The notes beneath the pieces are model-generated. The model was not told the origin of the DNA. It ran no database searches and saw nothing but the letters and a program-made list of their open reading frames with translations. Shown one piece after another: positions 19,086 through 29,387 of a DNA stretch of 64,000 nucleotides. Source of the DNA: Pholiota molesta (taxonomy: Eukaryota; Basidiomycota; Agaricomycetes; Agaricales; Strophariaceae); contig JACGCK010000212.1 in NCBI GenBank assembly GCA_014925825.1, forward strand, positions 1-64,000, written 5' to 3'. Position numbers and translations under genes: made by a program. Each line of letters begins with the position of its first letter. Within the stretch, counting starts at the first letter, position 1.

Positions 19086-19460
19086 TAGTGATGAGTACTA
19101 CTGAAGAGGCTGACTGATCAGGACAATATTCAAAGTCAGCTTAGAGGGGTGGCTGTGTAGGCTGAATTAGCAGCCTGGATGCATGCGGCATTTGTGTGGA
19201 CTCACAGGATTTCATACATGAAGTTAACAGACACAGGTGCGACCACGACGAGAAAGCGACAGCTGTGGGAAGGCTGGTGATGGTGATCGCGACGAGAGCA
19301 GGTGCAACGAGCGCTTGGGTAGGGCGGCAGCGGACAGTTGGACGAGCCTGCGCAACCAGCACGGCACAACGGGCACGAGCAGGGGCACGAGCGCGACCAG
19401 ACAAAACACGCTCGGCAGGCGTGGCGAGCGCTAGCACGTAGCGAGTGGGGCCCAGTAGTA
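19086..19460 (+). repeat. S-family repeat, copy 2 (right part, after the pogo insertion)
   Basis: 19095-19215 is the reverse complement of copy 1. The GC-rich 19240-19440 (reverse complement CGTGCCCGTTGTGCCG..., CCTTCCCACAGC) matches 12640-12780 in copy 1's neighbourhood. The left part of copy 2 (15620-15850) lies beyond the pogo element. No gene is supported. Confidence 0.75.
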
Positions 19461-19747
19461 CTGTACAAATACGACCACTGGCTCCCGTCACGCGTCACAG
19501 AGCCTATGGAGCTGAGCACTTTTGGCCATTTGTCACGCTCACAAAGAAAATCGAGCACTTTTCCAAAAAATGTTTCCGAGATTCTCGGGCAGGTCTCAGT
19601 TTTTTGCAGCATTTTCGGTCAAAAATGGCTGAAATTTTGAGCACTTGTCATGGCTTGTCACGCAAATTTTTCGCTTTGAGCCCAAGAGCACTTGACAAAA
19701 ACGTGTCACACAAATTTTCGATTGAGCTAGTGGTCGTATTTGTACAG
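19461..19747 (+). mobile_element. 287-bp MITE with TA target duplication
   Basis: Ends CTGTACAAATACGACCACTG... and ...AGTGGTCGTATTTGTACAG are inverted repeats of 24 bp with one mismatch, flanked directly by TA on each side (19459-19460, 19748-19749). The interior has no coding capacity and is made of repeated GAGCACTT and TTGTCACG words. Size, ends and TA duplication fit a non-autonomous Tc1/mariner-type element. Its ends differ from those of the neighbouring pogo element, so it would need another transposase. Confidence 0.88.
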
Positions 19748-20390
19748 TATATTATGTATATTTAGATTATTTGCAATATAACTATTTTTATATCAATTTT
19801 CGTGGGAACTTTGGAATGTCCCTGAAATTCTCCAAGGTGAATGAAATTTTTGTAGGCTGCGGAAATTTCAATTTTTGAGGACTTGCCTTTTTTGGATGAC
19901 CCTGACAACAGCGACGAGCAAGTTATGCACAGTGTCGAGGCAGTGTCGGGCAATGAGCACAATGCCGGGCGGTGAGTAGCAATAGGCTGGAGGGGATCAG
20001 GTGATTGAAGAGTTGGTTGGTGGCAAAGATTTTTCAAAGTCAGCTAGGTGGAGTGGCTGTGCTAGCTGAATTACCGCTCTGGATGCATACATTTTTACGG
20101 GTAGCAAGCAAGGCCCCATACATGATATTGACAGATACTAGTGGTCTGTGCGCGTCATCCCCCGCTGTCCACCTTGTCACCGTCCACGTCGTCGCCATCT
20201 GCATCGTCGCCGTCCATGTTGTTGCCACCTGTCCGTCCGTGTCATCGCCGTCCATCCCTCTTCATCCTTCCGACGTCCGTGTCGTCGCTGTCGTCTGCGT
20301 GGCCATCGGTCGCATTTGCTGGCTGTCCGTCGTGTTCGCTGGCCATCTGCCGCGACGAAGGTGGTGGAGAGGGGAGTGACATGTGTGATT
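19748..20390 (+). repeat. S-family repeat, copy 3
   Basis: Shares in order with copy 2: GAGGACTTGCCTTTTTTGGA plus GACCCTGACAACAG (19876 versus 15752), CGAGCAAGTTATGCAC, CAAAGTCAGCT (20035 versus 19131), GTGGCTGTG...GCTGAATTA...CTGGATGCAT, then a GC-rich part of GTCGCCGTCCA words (20160-20300). It lacks a pogo insertion. No gene is recognised. Confidence 0.7.
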
Positions 20391-20638
20391 GGAACTCGAA
20401 ATCAACGAAGTTGCTTGTTGATTTCGATTTCAATCGGAGCTCAAATCGTGCGGCATTGGGTGGCCGTGTACCCGCCGACCTGACGAGTACTCGCGCGAGT
20501 ACCCGGCATTCCAGAATGTGGAACTCGGATCCGGACGTACCCGTGGGAACGGGTGACCCGGACCCGCGAGTCGGCCTACCCGTGAGTATTCCCACGAGTA
20601 AACCCACAGGTACTCATGAGTAGCCATGACTCGTGTCC
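20391..20638. mobile_element. Short hAT-like non-autonomous element or element end
   Basis: Built of degenerate inverted words: GAGTACTCGCGCGAGTACCC, GTACCCGTGGGAACGGGTGA, CCACGAGTAAACCCACAGG, ACTCATGAGTAGCCATGACT, finishing CGTGTCCAGC. Near 20394-20424 there is a hairpin TCGAAATCAAC...GTTGATTTCGA. Arrays of GGGTACCC-like words ending in a TGGACACG-type terminus are typical of small hAT-related elements in fungi; I could not fix both ends or a target duplication. Its right edge coincides with the point where the MULE fragment stops. Confidence 0.45.
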
Positions 20639-20639
20639 A

Positions 20640-21514
20640 GCCTTAATCCTCATGCTTATACTTGATGAGAGCAGTGGTGCTGTTATCAATTACCATGATA
20701 TGAAGCCACCCATTGCAATCAAAAGAATCCATCTGGCGCGCGTCGCGCAATTTAGCGCCCGTGCGGATAGCTTTCTCGGCTGGTTTGTGGCGGCTCTTGT
20801 CTTGTGCGCAATGGAAACTGAATCTGGTTGCCGGCTCGCGTGCCTTTCTGTACTTGCTGTTGAACCTTCAGTACAAGAGAATACATTAATTCAAAGTTAA
20901 AGTCAAATAGAATGGTCATTATTTTAACTTTTTGTACGTACAGAAAGCGGTATTTACTGTGTTCCCACACGCACTCCGCCAATGCCTTGGCCCGGACCTC
21001 TCGATCATCTCCACACTGCTGGAGGTGATCATTGTTCCATGTGAAAACAGCCCAGAAAAAGTGTATTTTTAACCTGTTGCATAGGCTGTTCCCAGAGAAA
21101 ACTTCGGGAACAGCCTTGAAACCTGTTCACAATAGGCTGTTTCCAAAAGAAACAGCCATTGCCTCCAGCAGTGCCAGGTAATGTTGAGATATCAACAAGC
21201 GCAGCGAATGACTTGAAATTATTGGTCGATGCGACTGTCTCCAAAAATACCGTGAGAGGCAATTCAGTGAGTTCATCGTGTAAAAGCGCGTCATCATCAT
21301 TATCTTCGATCTTATAATCGTCGCGTGTTGGGTTTTCTTTATTGGAATCATTTGTGGCACATCTCTTCTCGGAATTCTTCTCGGAAACTTGTTGGAGGCA
21401 TGGCTTGCATACTTTGTAAAAAGTACCATTGCCCTTTGATTTGAATTCTTCATCATTCAGTGGCTTTTGTTTTTTGCATTTACCACAGAGCTGCCAACTA
21501 TTTTTGGTATCCAT
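20640..21514 (-). pseudogene. N-terminal fragment of a MULE-type transposase gene
   Basis: ATG at 21514 opens a frame with a short zinc-binding-like motif (CGKCKKQKPL ... CKPCL) and an acidic segment, then a break by a hairpin insertion (about 21036-21160). It continues as AKALAECVWEHSKYRFLY, an intron, a Lys/Gln-rich stretch, and MDSFDCNGWLHIMVIDNSTT...KYKHED, where it stops at the edge of the hAT-like element. This order (CxxC-type N-terminus, VWE..YRF..Y, CxGWLHI, HHED) is the region ahead of the catalytic domain in agaricomycete MULE transposases with SWIM zinc fingers. The catalytic and SWIM parts are absent, so it is a dead 5' fragment. Confidence 0.65.
21036..21160. repeat. Hairpin-rich insertion inside the MULE exon
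   Basis: Contains two hairpins with the same outer word: GGCTGTTCCC...GGGAACAGCC (21082-21114) and GGCTGTTTCC...GAAACAGCC (21134-21156), plus a lone GAAAACAGCCC at 21042. It interrupts the otherwise readable exon between ...LPGTAGGNG and ...AKALAEC. Confidence 0.7.
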
Positions 21515-22174
21515 TATCCAGCCTGATGGAGACTTGGGCTGACAGGAATACCACGTTTGTCGAAGGATGAGAATTTAGAAGCGTCGAGAGAAGCGTTACG
21601 CGACGCGTCTTGGACGCGTCAGTAACACAGTATTTTGAGGAATTCATCATTTGGGTATTGGAACTATCTAATCTCGTAGTACTGTACATATCTCACCAGC
21701 TATGTCACCAACTGGACATTTGCCAAGAATTCTCATGTTCCAAAATTACGCTAAGTTCAATTTTGGCGGATGGGAAAATATCATCGTCACGTGTTTTCGA
21801 AAAACCTGTTGGGAGAATTGCATTCACTGGTTGATCCAAGGCTCAGCAGACCGAGCCAGCACCACTAGCTACGCCAGTTCCATCCACCCCTCGATAAATC
21901 TATAAATCCGTACGCTCAGCCAGAGCGCGGATTCATTCACGAATGATTAATGAGCATTCATGCGAGGGGTTGGAATAGAATCAAGGGCTGCAACCGAGCA
22001 GCTCTGGCTGAGTCTAGCTAGGACACCGACAAGTTACTTAAATAAAGAAGAGTACGCAGGCAAGCAAGCAGACCATGATGGCGGTGAAGGTCAAGAAATG
22101 AACGAGATCACAAATGAATCAATGACGCCTCCTCCAAGTTCCCGTCAAATGACCAACGCACATTCCGTCAGCTC
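21515..22174. other. Intergenic, nothing recognised
   Basis: No gene or clear element is seen. The palindrome GACGCGTC lies at 21603-21620 in a pair (CGACGCGTCTTGGACGCGTC), the same word as in the leader of the pogo transposase. Confidence 0.35.
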
Positions 22175-22600
22175 AATACAATCACATCCATAACCTTATT
22201 CGAATCAGCTGCAATCAGCCTCCTTCCTTGGCCAAATTACTATGTACAGGATCAGACAGGATCCCTATCCGCGGCCAGCAGTAAGCTGCAGTAAGCACGC
22301 TTACTTACTCCCCCAAGCTCAAGTCGCACACACGGCTAACTTCCTTCCATCCAAAAGGCTGAATGAACACTTAGTGTCGAGTACGGAGGCTCAATATAAA
22401 TCACACCCGTAAACCTATCTGAATCAGCTGCAATCACCCCCCATCCCAAATCACCACATACAGGATCACTATCCGCGGCGAGCAGGAGTCAGTAAGCTAG
22501 CTGCAGTAAGCACGGCTTACTCCCCCAAGCCGCACACACGGCTAGCTTCCTTCCTTCCCAAAATCTCGAAGCCCAAATACTCATTAGATTAGTGTCGCAT
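22175..22600. repeat. Tandem duplication, ~205-bp unit, two diverged copies
   Basis: The series GAATCAGCTGCAATCA, TACAGGATCA, CTATCCGCGGC, CAGTAAGC...CTGCAGTAAGCACG, CTTACTCCCCCAAGC, CGCACACACGGCTA.CTTCCTTCC occurs twice in the same order (from about 22202 and from about 22421). Copies differ by several small indels. No coding potential. Confidence 0.85.
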
Positions 22601-23220
22601 CTGACCAAAAGGCCGCCGCGCCTCGCCGTACGCAGGCCTCATGCCCACCCAATCCCGCATTAACAATGCAACAAATAAGGTACTCTGTTGTCATCTCACA
22701 AGGTGTTGTTACAAAATGGGGGTTCGGCAGTAGCAGTGGGTGGTGGGGAGTGGGGAGAGAGAAAAGGGCCACGATAAATAATAGGCGCTGACACAGCATG
22801 GTCCAGCCTCAAGGGAAGGCGGACAGGTCGGATATGTAATGTAACGATACACTGAGATCCAGATTGGATGACGGATGGATTGGAAGGAAGGAAGTGAAGC
22901 TGCCGAGAGGGTGGTGGCGTACGTATAGCCAGCCAGCCGAACCTGGGCGCGAGGCCTGGCACGAAGACGGGGTGCGACAGCCGTATAGATAAGGATGCAA
23001 TGCATATCTCAGCGCAGGCATGACAAATATAGAGAGAGAGACACAGAGAGGGAGGAAGAACATGTCTGATGATGACGATGACGATGATGATGAGAAGGGG
23101 AAAAGAAAAAAGACAAGAACGAGAGTGAGGCCTTTCAGGACGCGGAGGAAATATGAAGTAATAGTATACACAATACACGAGAGCAGGTAAACAAAACAGG
23201 GCTCAGGTCCATGCTCCCCA
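22601..23220. other. 3' flank of the membrane-protein gene; no gene seen
   Basis: Contains simple sequence (AGAGAGAG at 23030-23050, GATGATGACGATGACG near 23066-23095). Open frames on the minus strand are short and unlike proteins. Confidence 0.35.
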
Positions 23221-24514
23221 TCATGCCTTCACCTCGTCCCCGGGCTCCGCGGTGTACACCGGCAGCAGGCCCTCCTCGGGCGCGATGTCCAGCCGGATGC
23301 GCCCCGTCGTCTCGCGCGACGCGCTGCGGTGCCCGTGCCCGTGCCCATGGTGCCGCCGATGGTGGTGGTGGTGCCGGTGCGCGGGCGGCGATTGCGCCGC
23401 GGCCGCAGAGGACGTCGAGATCCACGCCTCCGTCGCGCGCTCCTGGACGTCCTTCGGCAGCGAGTGCAGCGGCACCGCGGCGTACACCATCTCCACGCCG
23501 CTCTCCAGGTCGCTGTTGTCGGTGGTGGATCGGGGCACGACGATGATGCGCTCCATGGATTGCGGGGCGAGCGTGAGGGACTGCGTGGACCCCGACGGCG
23601 TTGAGCCGGCCGGTGTCATTGAAAGGCACGCGGGGGTGACGGCACACGATGCGCTGCGCTGGTGGTAGTTCCTATGCCTGGAGAGATGCGAGTAGTACTT
23701 CGACACGGCGAGCAGGAAATGCAACTGTTCCAACCGGGGGCAAGCGTCGAATTAGCTTTGTGCAGTACGTCATCGGGCCGCCGCCACACCACCAGACAAC
23801 GCGCATCGTGCGAGGCTGCGAGATGAACACGGGAGACAGGGTTGAAACGGGACACTCACGCGGACGACCATGATAACCAACATGAACACCAGGCCCGCGA
23901 ACGTGGCGCGCTCGAGCCACAGCTCGCAGTTCTCGAGGGAGAGCCCGACGTCGAGCATATCCCGCATCAGCTCGGGGTGGTGGGAGAATTCCTCGCAGAG
24001 GCCGGCGCGGGCGGGGCTGAGGAAGGCGCCGTACGTCGCGACGGCGGTGAAGAAGGCGCAGAAGGAGAAATCCGCGATGGAGTAGTCGCGGTAGAAGCGG
24101 ACATGCGACGGCTTGTGCTGAGGGCATAATATGAGACATCACCAAGGGAGAGCGGCGAGCGGCGCCAGCGACGTACCTTGAGGATGCCATGGAGGCCGAC
24201 GGCACAGACTGCTGCCGCGGATGCAAAATACAAGGAGAGGAGGCCCCAGATGACCTTCACGCCTGTGAGCTGCCACTTGTCGCCCGACGACTCCCACTCG
24301 CTCTCGGGTTCCCACTTGATTGCCCGCCACGCTGCGAGGACTTGGATGGTGAGGAGGGCATTGGCGACGGTGCCAAAGACGGTGATGAGGGTGGAGGCCG
24401 TCCTGTCGTAGCGATGGCGCATGGCAAGGGAGTGGCAGGGAGGAGAAAGGCGATCAGGTAAGACACAGACAGATATTAAAAAAGAGAGGCTTACCAAGCT
24501 CCGTGTCGTGCCAT
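23221..24514 (-). CDS. Four-helix membrane protein, function unknown
   Basis: Exons 24514-24495, 24402-24177, 24117-23860 and 23724-23221 join in frame to 335 residues beginning MARHGAWTASTL. An alternative unspliced start at ATG 24422 (MRHRYDRTAS) gives the same length, and I cannot decide between them. Four hydrophobic segments are visible: TLITVFGTVANALLTIQVL, VIWGLLSLYFASAAAVCAV, FSFCAFFTAVATYGAFL and ATFAGLVFMLVIMVVRV. The C-terminal ~150 residues are soluble, Ser/Thr-rich, with a His run (HRHHHHHRRHHGHGHGH) and an acidic end. This is the layout of a basidiomycete family of unknown function. The histidine tract might bind metal, but that is a guess. Upstream neighbour sequence is empty for 0.6 kb. 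Confidence 0.7.
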
Positions 24515-25110
24515 TGCGCTGACAAAAGAGAAAGTGAAAATGCAAGACGAAGCAGCGACGAACATCTCGCACCATTCCTCTTCCCACGCATCCTTCGGCT
24601 GCACCCCGTCAGCACCCTTCCGTCACCCTCTTCTCAGCTAGCACCCACTTCCTGCTGTCACCTATCCTTCAGGCCATCTTTCACCACAACACTAAACGGG
24701 CCCCCGATGTGTAGTCAGAATGCCGAGCACACTCGCAAGATGACCCACCTTGTCCGGCAGCCTTGCCGCATCAAATTTACTCGGCACCTCCGACGGTGCC
24801 CAAGCAGAGTGGCACGACCTCCGCGTTAACTCGCACTCTCTCGTTCGTATTAATTTATCGAAGATAGATAGATTATCGGCCACTCTGCAATCCACCCTTC
24901 CCATGCTGGCAGTGCAGATGATCAAGGCATCTGATTCGTACGACGTGCTTCAGATTTTCCGAAATAAGAACCCGGACCATCATCGTGATTCGATTTTTAA
25001 TGTGGGCTGAATGTGGGCTCACTGTTTTCAGCCCTCGAAACGAAAACCCGCGCGTTCGTGGTAACCTCTTCCCATGAGCTGGGTGGCATCATTTCACTGA
25101 TGGCCTTCCC
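24515..25110. other. Intergenic, promoter side of the membrane-protein gene
   Basis: No gene or repeat recognised. Contains TTAATTTATCGAAGATAGATAG and other AT-rich patches near 24850. Confidence 0.3.
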
Positions 25111-25114
25111 TTTT

Positions 25115-26345
25115 AATGATTGTCATCATTTATAGAACATCGTTACACAGAAGGACCAGAGAAACTGCCAGAAACTGCAGTTGCGTAACGCCGCACAAAT
25201 GCTTCTGCAGATCAACTGCAGATCCCGAGGAAGTTAAGGACCTGAGTCACAATGAAGAACGATTTGGGTGAGCACTAACGGAGGCTCCATCAGTATTGCA
25301 TCTGTACAAATCGCTCTAAGGCTCTCGATGTACTCAAGTACTTAGCGCAGCTGCTGTGTAGCCCAGCCCGGCATCTCTTGACATGCACCGCTAAGCGCTG
25401 ACCTACACATACCGGCGGTGGCACGGACGATGGGGCTCCAAAAATAGACGCCCATGCCTCGCGTCCCAACATGCACTTCCAGCGATCATACGTAGGGGCT
25501 GTGTTCCATTCCCAGACAGCCTTGTTGCTGAGTCGGGAGGTAGATAGGTCGTCATTATTTACAGAACGTCATCATACAGAAGGAAGGACCCGAGGTGCTG
25601 AACTTACGTGCCCCCGCACAAACGGCCTCTGCTGATCCCGGGGACATTGGCATTTGAGTCACAACGAACAATTAAACCGTTTGGGTGAGCATTAACGGCG
25701 GCTCCATAAGTGTTGAATCCAGTAAGTATTAGATTGTACTTGTCATGGTTCCGAGTCGTTCTGAGGCTGCCGATGGACTTAGCGCAGTTACTTACTGTGT
25801 AGCGGGGCCCGACATCTATTGACTTGCGCCTCGATACCAGGACAAATGGGGCTCCAAAAATAGACGCCCATGCCTCCCGTCCCCAACATGCCCTTCCAGC
25901 GATCATACGTAGCGGCTGTGCTCCATTCCCAGACACCCTTGTCGCTAAGCTGGGAGGTAGGTAGGTCGTCATCATGTACAGAACTTCGTCATACAGATGG
26001 ACAGACCTGAACTTGCGTACCCCCGCACAAAAGGCTTCTGCTGATCCCGGCGACGTTGGCACTTGAGACACAGCCCACAACCATTTGGGTGTGCATTAAC
26101 GGCGGCTCCGTGAATGCATTTTGAATCTTCGATTGTACTTGTCATGCGTCGTTCTGGGGCTCCCGATGTGCTTAGCGCAGTTAAGTACTATGCGACCCAG
26201 TCCGACATTTGTTGACTTGCGCTGCTGAAAGCTCTGATCCGAACTGCACATACATACCGGCGATGGCACAGACGATTAGGGTCCAAAAATAGACGCCCAC
26301 GCCTCCCGTCCCAGCGTTCACTGCGAGAGTGATCGATTGATCATG
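25115..26345 (-). repeat. Tandem array of three ~420-bp units with coding-like core
   Basis: Three units (about 25115-25550, 25551-25975, 25976-26345) share in order GAACATCG.TACACAGA, CCGCACAAA.GCTTCTGC, GATCCCG, GAGTCACA, TTTGGGTGAGCA.TAACGG.GGCTCC, CTTAGCGCAG, GGGGCTCCAAAAATAGACGC, CGATCATACGTAG.GGCTGTG. In reverse complement the best-kept part reads VWEWNTA.TYDRWK.ML then GVYFWSP in one frame, an exon-like end followed by GTATGTG. A more diverged relative is at about 26730-26850 (TGDVGVYFYS) and another at 30340-30420. I do not recognise the protein; these look like decayed tandem copies of one exon or small gene. Frames are broken in each unit. Confidence 0.7.
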
Positions 26346-26505
26346 AATGTCAGAAACTCGAGATCTCGCTTTTTCTTTTTCTTTTTGGCATATGCTCGTA
26401 TCTATGATGATACTACGTAAATGTGTCGAGCTGTATTCATGTACTTGCGATGATATGTATAGGCCACCCTCGGAAAGCGCGAACTGTCAAGTCTGTTTAA
26501 AGCGA
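26285..26505 (+). repeat. Dispersed repeat, copy 1 (partner 30340-30545)
   Basis: Shares with 30340-30545 in the same order: AATAGACGC, CCAACGTTC-like, AGTGATC, GATGATACTACGTA, TGTCGAGCT/CGTTGAGCT and CCACCCTCGGAAAGCGC followed by CAAGTCT. It overlaps the last unit of the tandem array. Confidence 0.75.
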
Positions 26506-26849
26506 GCTGCGAAATGGAAAGGATAAGATGAGGATCATGACAAAACACCAGAAATAAAAGATCCAAGGGCCCGATAAAATCATGAATCTGAATACATAAG
26601 ACAAGCGTCAACGGTCAAATTCCAGAGGATTTCTGCGGGAGGGATGCCGGGGCGCTGTGTGTGTACCTGGAGCTGCTGATCCGGGCGCTCAGCGCTCAGC
26701 GCCAAGCCACCCTTGATCGAGGCTGATAGCTGTAAAAATAGACGCCCACATCTCCCGTATCTCGCATTCCTTGTTTCATTCGTCCTAACCTCCGCTGAAT
26801 GGGCACTTCCATTCCATACAAAAATGGAACAGACATCCCCAACACCCAT

Positions 26850-27344
26850 AGGCGATTTCTCAGCCCACTTGGGAAATAAACACGCCGCCCACCCAGTCTG
26901 AAACAGGCAGTGTTGCTTGCACCAATCATCACTTCATCCTTCGATTCCTGCACGCATCGTGCCCTATCCCCATCGTTTCCCTTGACATGGATGATGCTGC
27001 TTGAGGTCTTGAGGACTCTGGTCAACAAGTGTTGGTGATAGCGAAAAAAGCATGTAAGAAAGTACCTATCCGTTGAGGCAGCGCCGCCATATAGGTTGCG
27101 CTAAATATTGCGGTACTTGTAGGGACTGATAAAATCGTGAGGCTCGGGGCTGGAATGGTGTCCCAATCAAATTAATGAGCACTCACTGATAATTCAACGC
27201 GCAAATACGACTTTTGCGTCACAGATGAATGATTCACAACAACCAACGTGAACATTTGCGCGAGTAGATGTGATGGTACAGGTTCTTGGATGACAACATT
27301 TACAACGATACATGGGTTTCAAATTCAACTACGGGCGCAATCAT
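26850..27344. other. Intergenic, 3' side of the lipoxygenase gene
   Basis: No gene recognised between the last array relative and the lipoxygenase stop codon at 27345. Confidence 0.35.
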
Positions 27345-29387
27345 CTAAATGACGATAGCCTTAGCAGTGCGGCCCGGGTACAGCACATCATACTCCTTCG
27401 TCTGATCGTCCAGCTGCGTCGCGATCCCTTTGAACGTCTTCTCCAGCTCTTTCAGATCCGCCAGCAGTATCTTCCCCGCCCCCGCCACAATCGCGTCCTT
27501 ATCCGCCGCCGCCTGCCGCGCGTACGTCGTCAGGCTCACCGCCTCCTCGACCGCCGGGCTCAGCAGGTACGGCACCTGCGCCATCAGCAGCCAGTTGTCC
27601 GCCTGCCCGCCTTTCTGGACCGGGAGCGCGCGGATCAGGTCCGCCTCGCCGTACGCCTGCAGCGCGCTGAGCGTCGTGGGCAGCGGCGCGTAGAGGGCGG
27701 AGGGCTTGTTCGGGACGAAGGTCATGTAGTACTGCTGGAGGTAGTTGACCGCGGTGTGCTGCGGGGACGCGATGTGGATGCACATCGTGACCACGTCGAT
27801 GAGCCCGTCGAGCGGGCTCTTCGACGTGGCCAGGGTGGGGAAGCTGGACATCTTGCCGCCGAGCGTGGACTGCATCTCCGCGCAGAAATCGGCGATGTCC
27901 TTGTCGTCCTGGACTTGCGTATCGCCGTTCTTGTAGTATTGCTCGAGGATGGCGGCGACGAACTTGCGGAGGGTGTTCCACATGAGATTGATCTCGCGGC
28001 CGTACGCGTAGTTGTGATATTTCGGATTGGAATCAAGTTCCACGATGGGGAACCCTCGGGTTTCAAGATCGTTGGGGATGTATTTTCCCATCCAGTTGAA
28101 ATTCTCATATTCGCCGTTGACAAATGAGACGATCTGCGCTTCGGTAAATGCAGACAAAGGCATGATGACCTTAGGGATGAGAATCGAGCGTGCGAGCGAG
28201 TTGATGGACAGCGTCGTTGTCCAGTGCTCCTTGAGGAGGCGGAACACGATGTGGTCAGCAGGCAAGGTACGCTGGGCGGCTACGACGACGACCTCTTCGA
28301 CAAAGTGGGTGTCAGTGAGATGCACAGTGATTTCGTGCCTCGTCCAGTCCGACACTTGCACACATGTCTTCGCGTAGCGCCAGGGCCAGTCATCCCGTTC
28401 ATTGACAGCCGGTTCGGTCGGGAGCACGCGTTTGTTGAATATGGCGACAGATGCGGCCAAGCTGCCTTTCCAATCGAGAATGATGGCCAAGGGATGGAGT
28501 TGGCCAGCGGGGGGAAGGTAAAAGAGTGCAACTGATGCACACCCGAAGCGGACAACCCCATCCGCTGCACTCGTAGCGATTTCGTCCGTGGGCTTCATGC
28601 CTGCGGTATCGCGGAAGTAGCTGTAATCCTGGACATAGAAAGAGTGGGCAGGTGCCGTGGCTAGAATGTTCAGAACAGCACTATTTCCCGCCGCGGCTTC
28701 GGTGAACACCTGGATCCACTGTCCGCTGGCGCGTGTGAGCGTGGTAGGGTCCGTCCCGGTGAACTGCTGCTGGGCAAAAACCGCATCCGTGTACCAGTCG
28801 TCGCGTAGTCCGACATTCTCAGCGGTGAACATATTGCCAGAATTCAACCACCCGGGCGTGGCGTTATCGTGGAGCGTGCGGTTCCGATCCTCGAGTGCTT
28901 TCATGGTGTCAGCACCATTGGGGCCCAGGTTCCCAACACCGTTGATGTCGAGGTAATAGGTGTGGAACATCAAGACAATGGTATCGTACAGGCGCTTGAA
29001 ATCAAAGATCTTGCCTGTCGAGGTGCTATCGGCCCAAGGGATGGTCTTGAGATGGGGCGGGAAGGTGTCATTGTCAACCCATTGGTACAACTCCTTCCTG
29101 TGGGCAAGAGAAAAGATCCCTTCCGAGTCAACTGCCGATGATTGGAAACCAGCGACGTCGAAGAACCAGTCAAGACTGTCCAAGTCAGTCAGAAAATATA
29201 GTACACGAAGGAGTTTATGAGCAGTTTTTACTCACGTTCTCTTGGCATCAGAGAAACTATCAACAGTGCTGTTAATCGCCTCTTGATAGCTGAGTGGCTT
29301 AGGGCGTGGTTGAATATAAGGAAGTAGCTGGCGTTGTCTTATTATAGAAAGAGAGGGATGAACGTTGATAAGATGAATAGACTGCAT
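27345..29387 (-). CDS. Lipoxygenase
   Basis: Two exons, 29387-29236 and 29175-27345, join in frame to 660 residues beginning MQSIHLINVHPSLSI. It oxygenates polyunsaturated fatty acids such as linoleic acid to hydroperoxides. The metal site is complete: H336 and H341 in HLTDTH (the H-x4-H pair on the long helix), H524 and N528 in QHTAVN, and the carboxylate of the C-terminal Ile660 (chain end AIVI). The stretch DWPWRYAKTCVQVSDW before the helix and LPADHIVFRLL after it are lipoxygenase hallmarks. Length is close to other fungal enzymes. No obvious signal peptide is seen, so a cytosolic location is likely. A C-terminal Ile occurs in basidiomycete enzymes, whereas Val is usual in manganese lipoxygenases; metal identity cannot be read from sequence. 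The gene stands alone among repeats, yet its frame and splice sites are intact. Confidence 0.93.

Noticed and set aside
25115..26345. CRISPR-like or satellite array
   Set aside because: Units are ~420 bp with a coding-like core and no short repeat/spacer structure; the host is a eukaryote.
27312..28127. A 271-codon plus-strand frame
   Set aside because: It is antisense to the lipoxygenase gene, Arg/Leu/Val-rich from GC-rich codons, with no own features.
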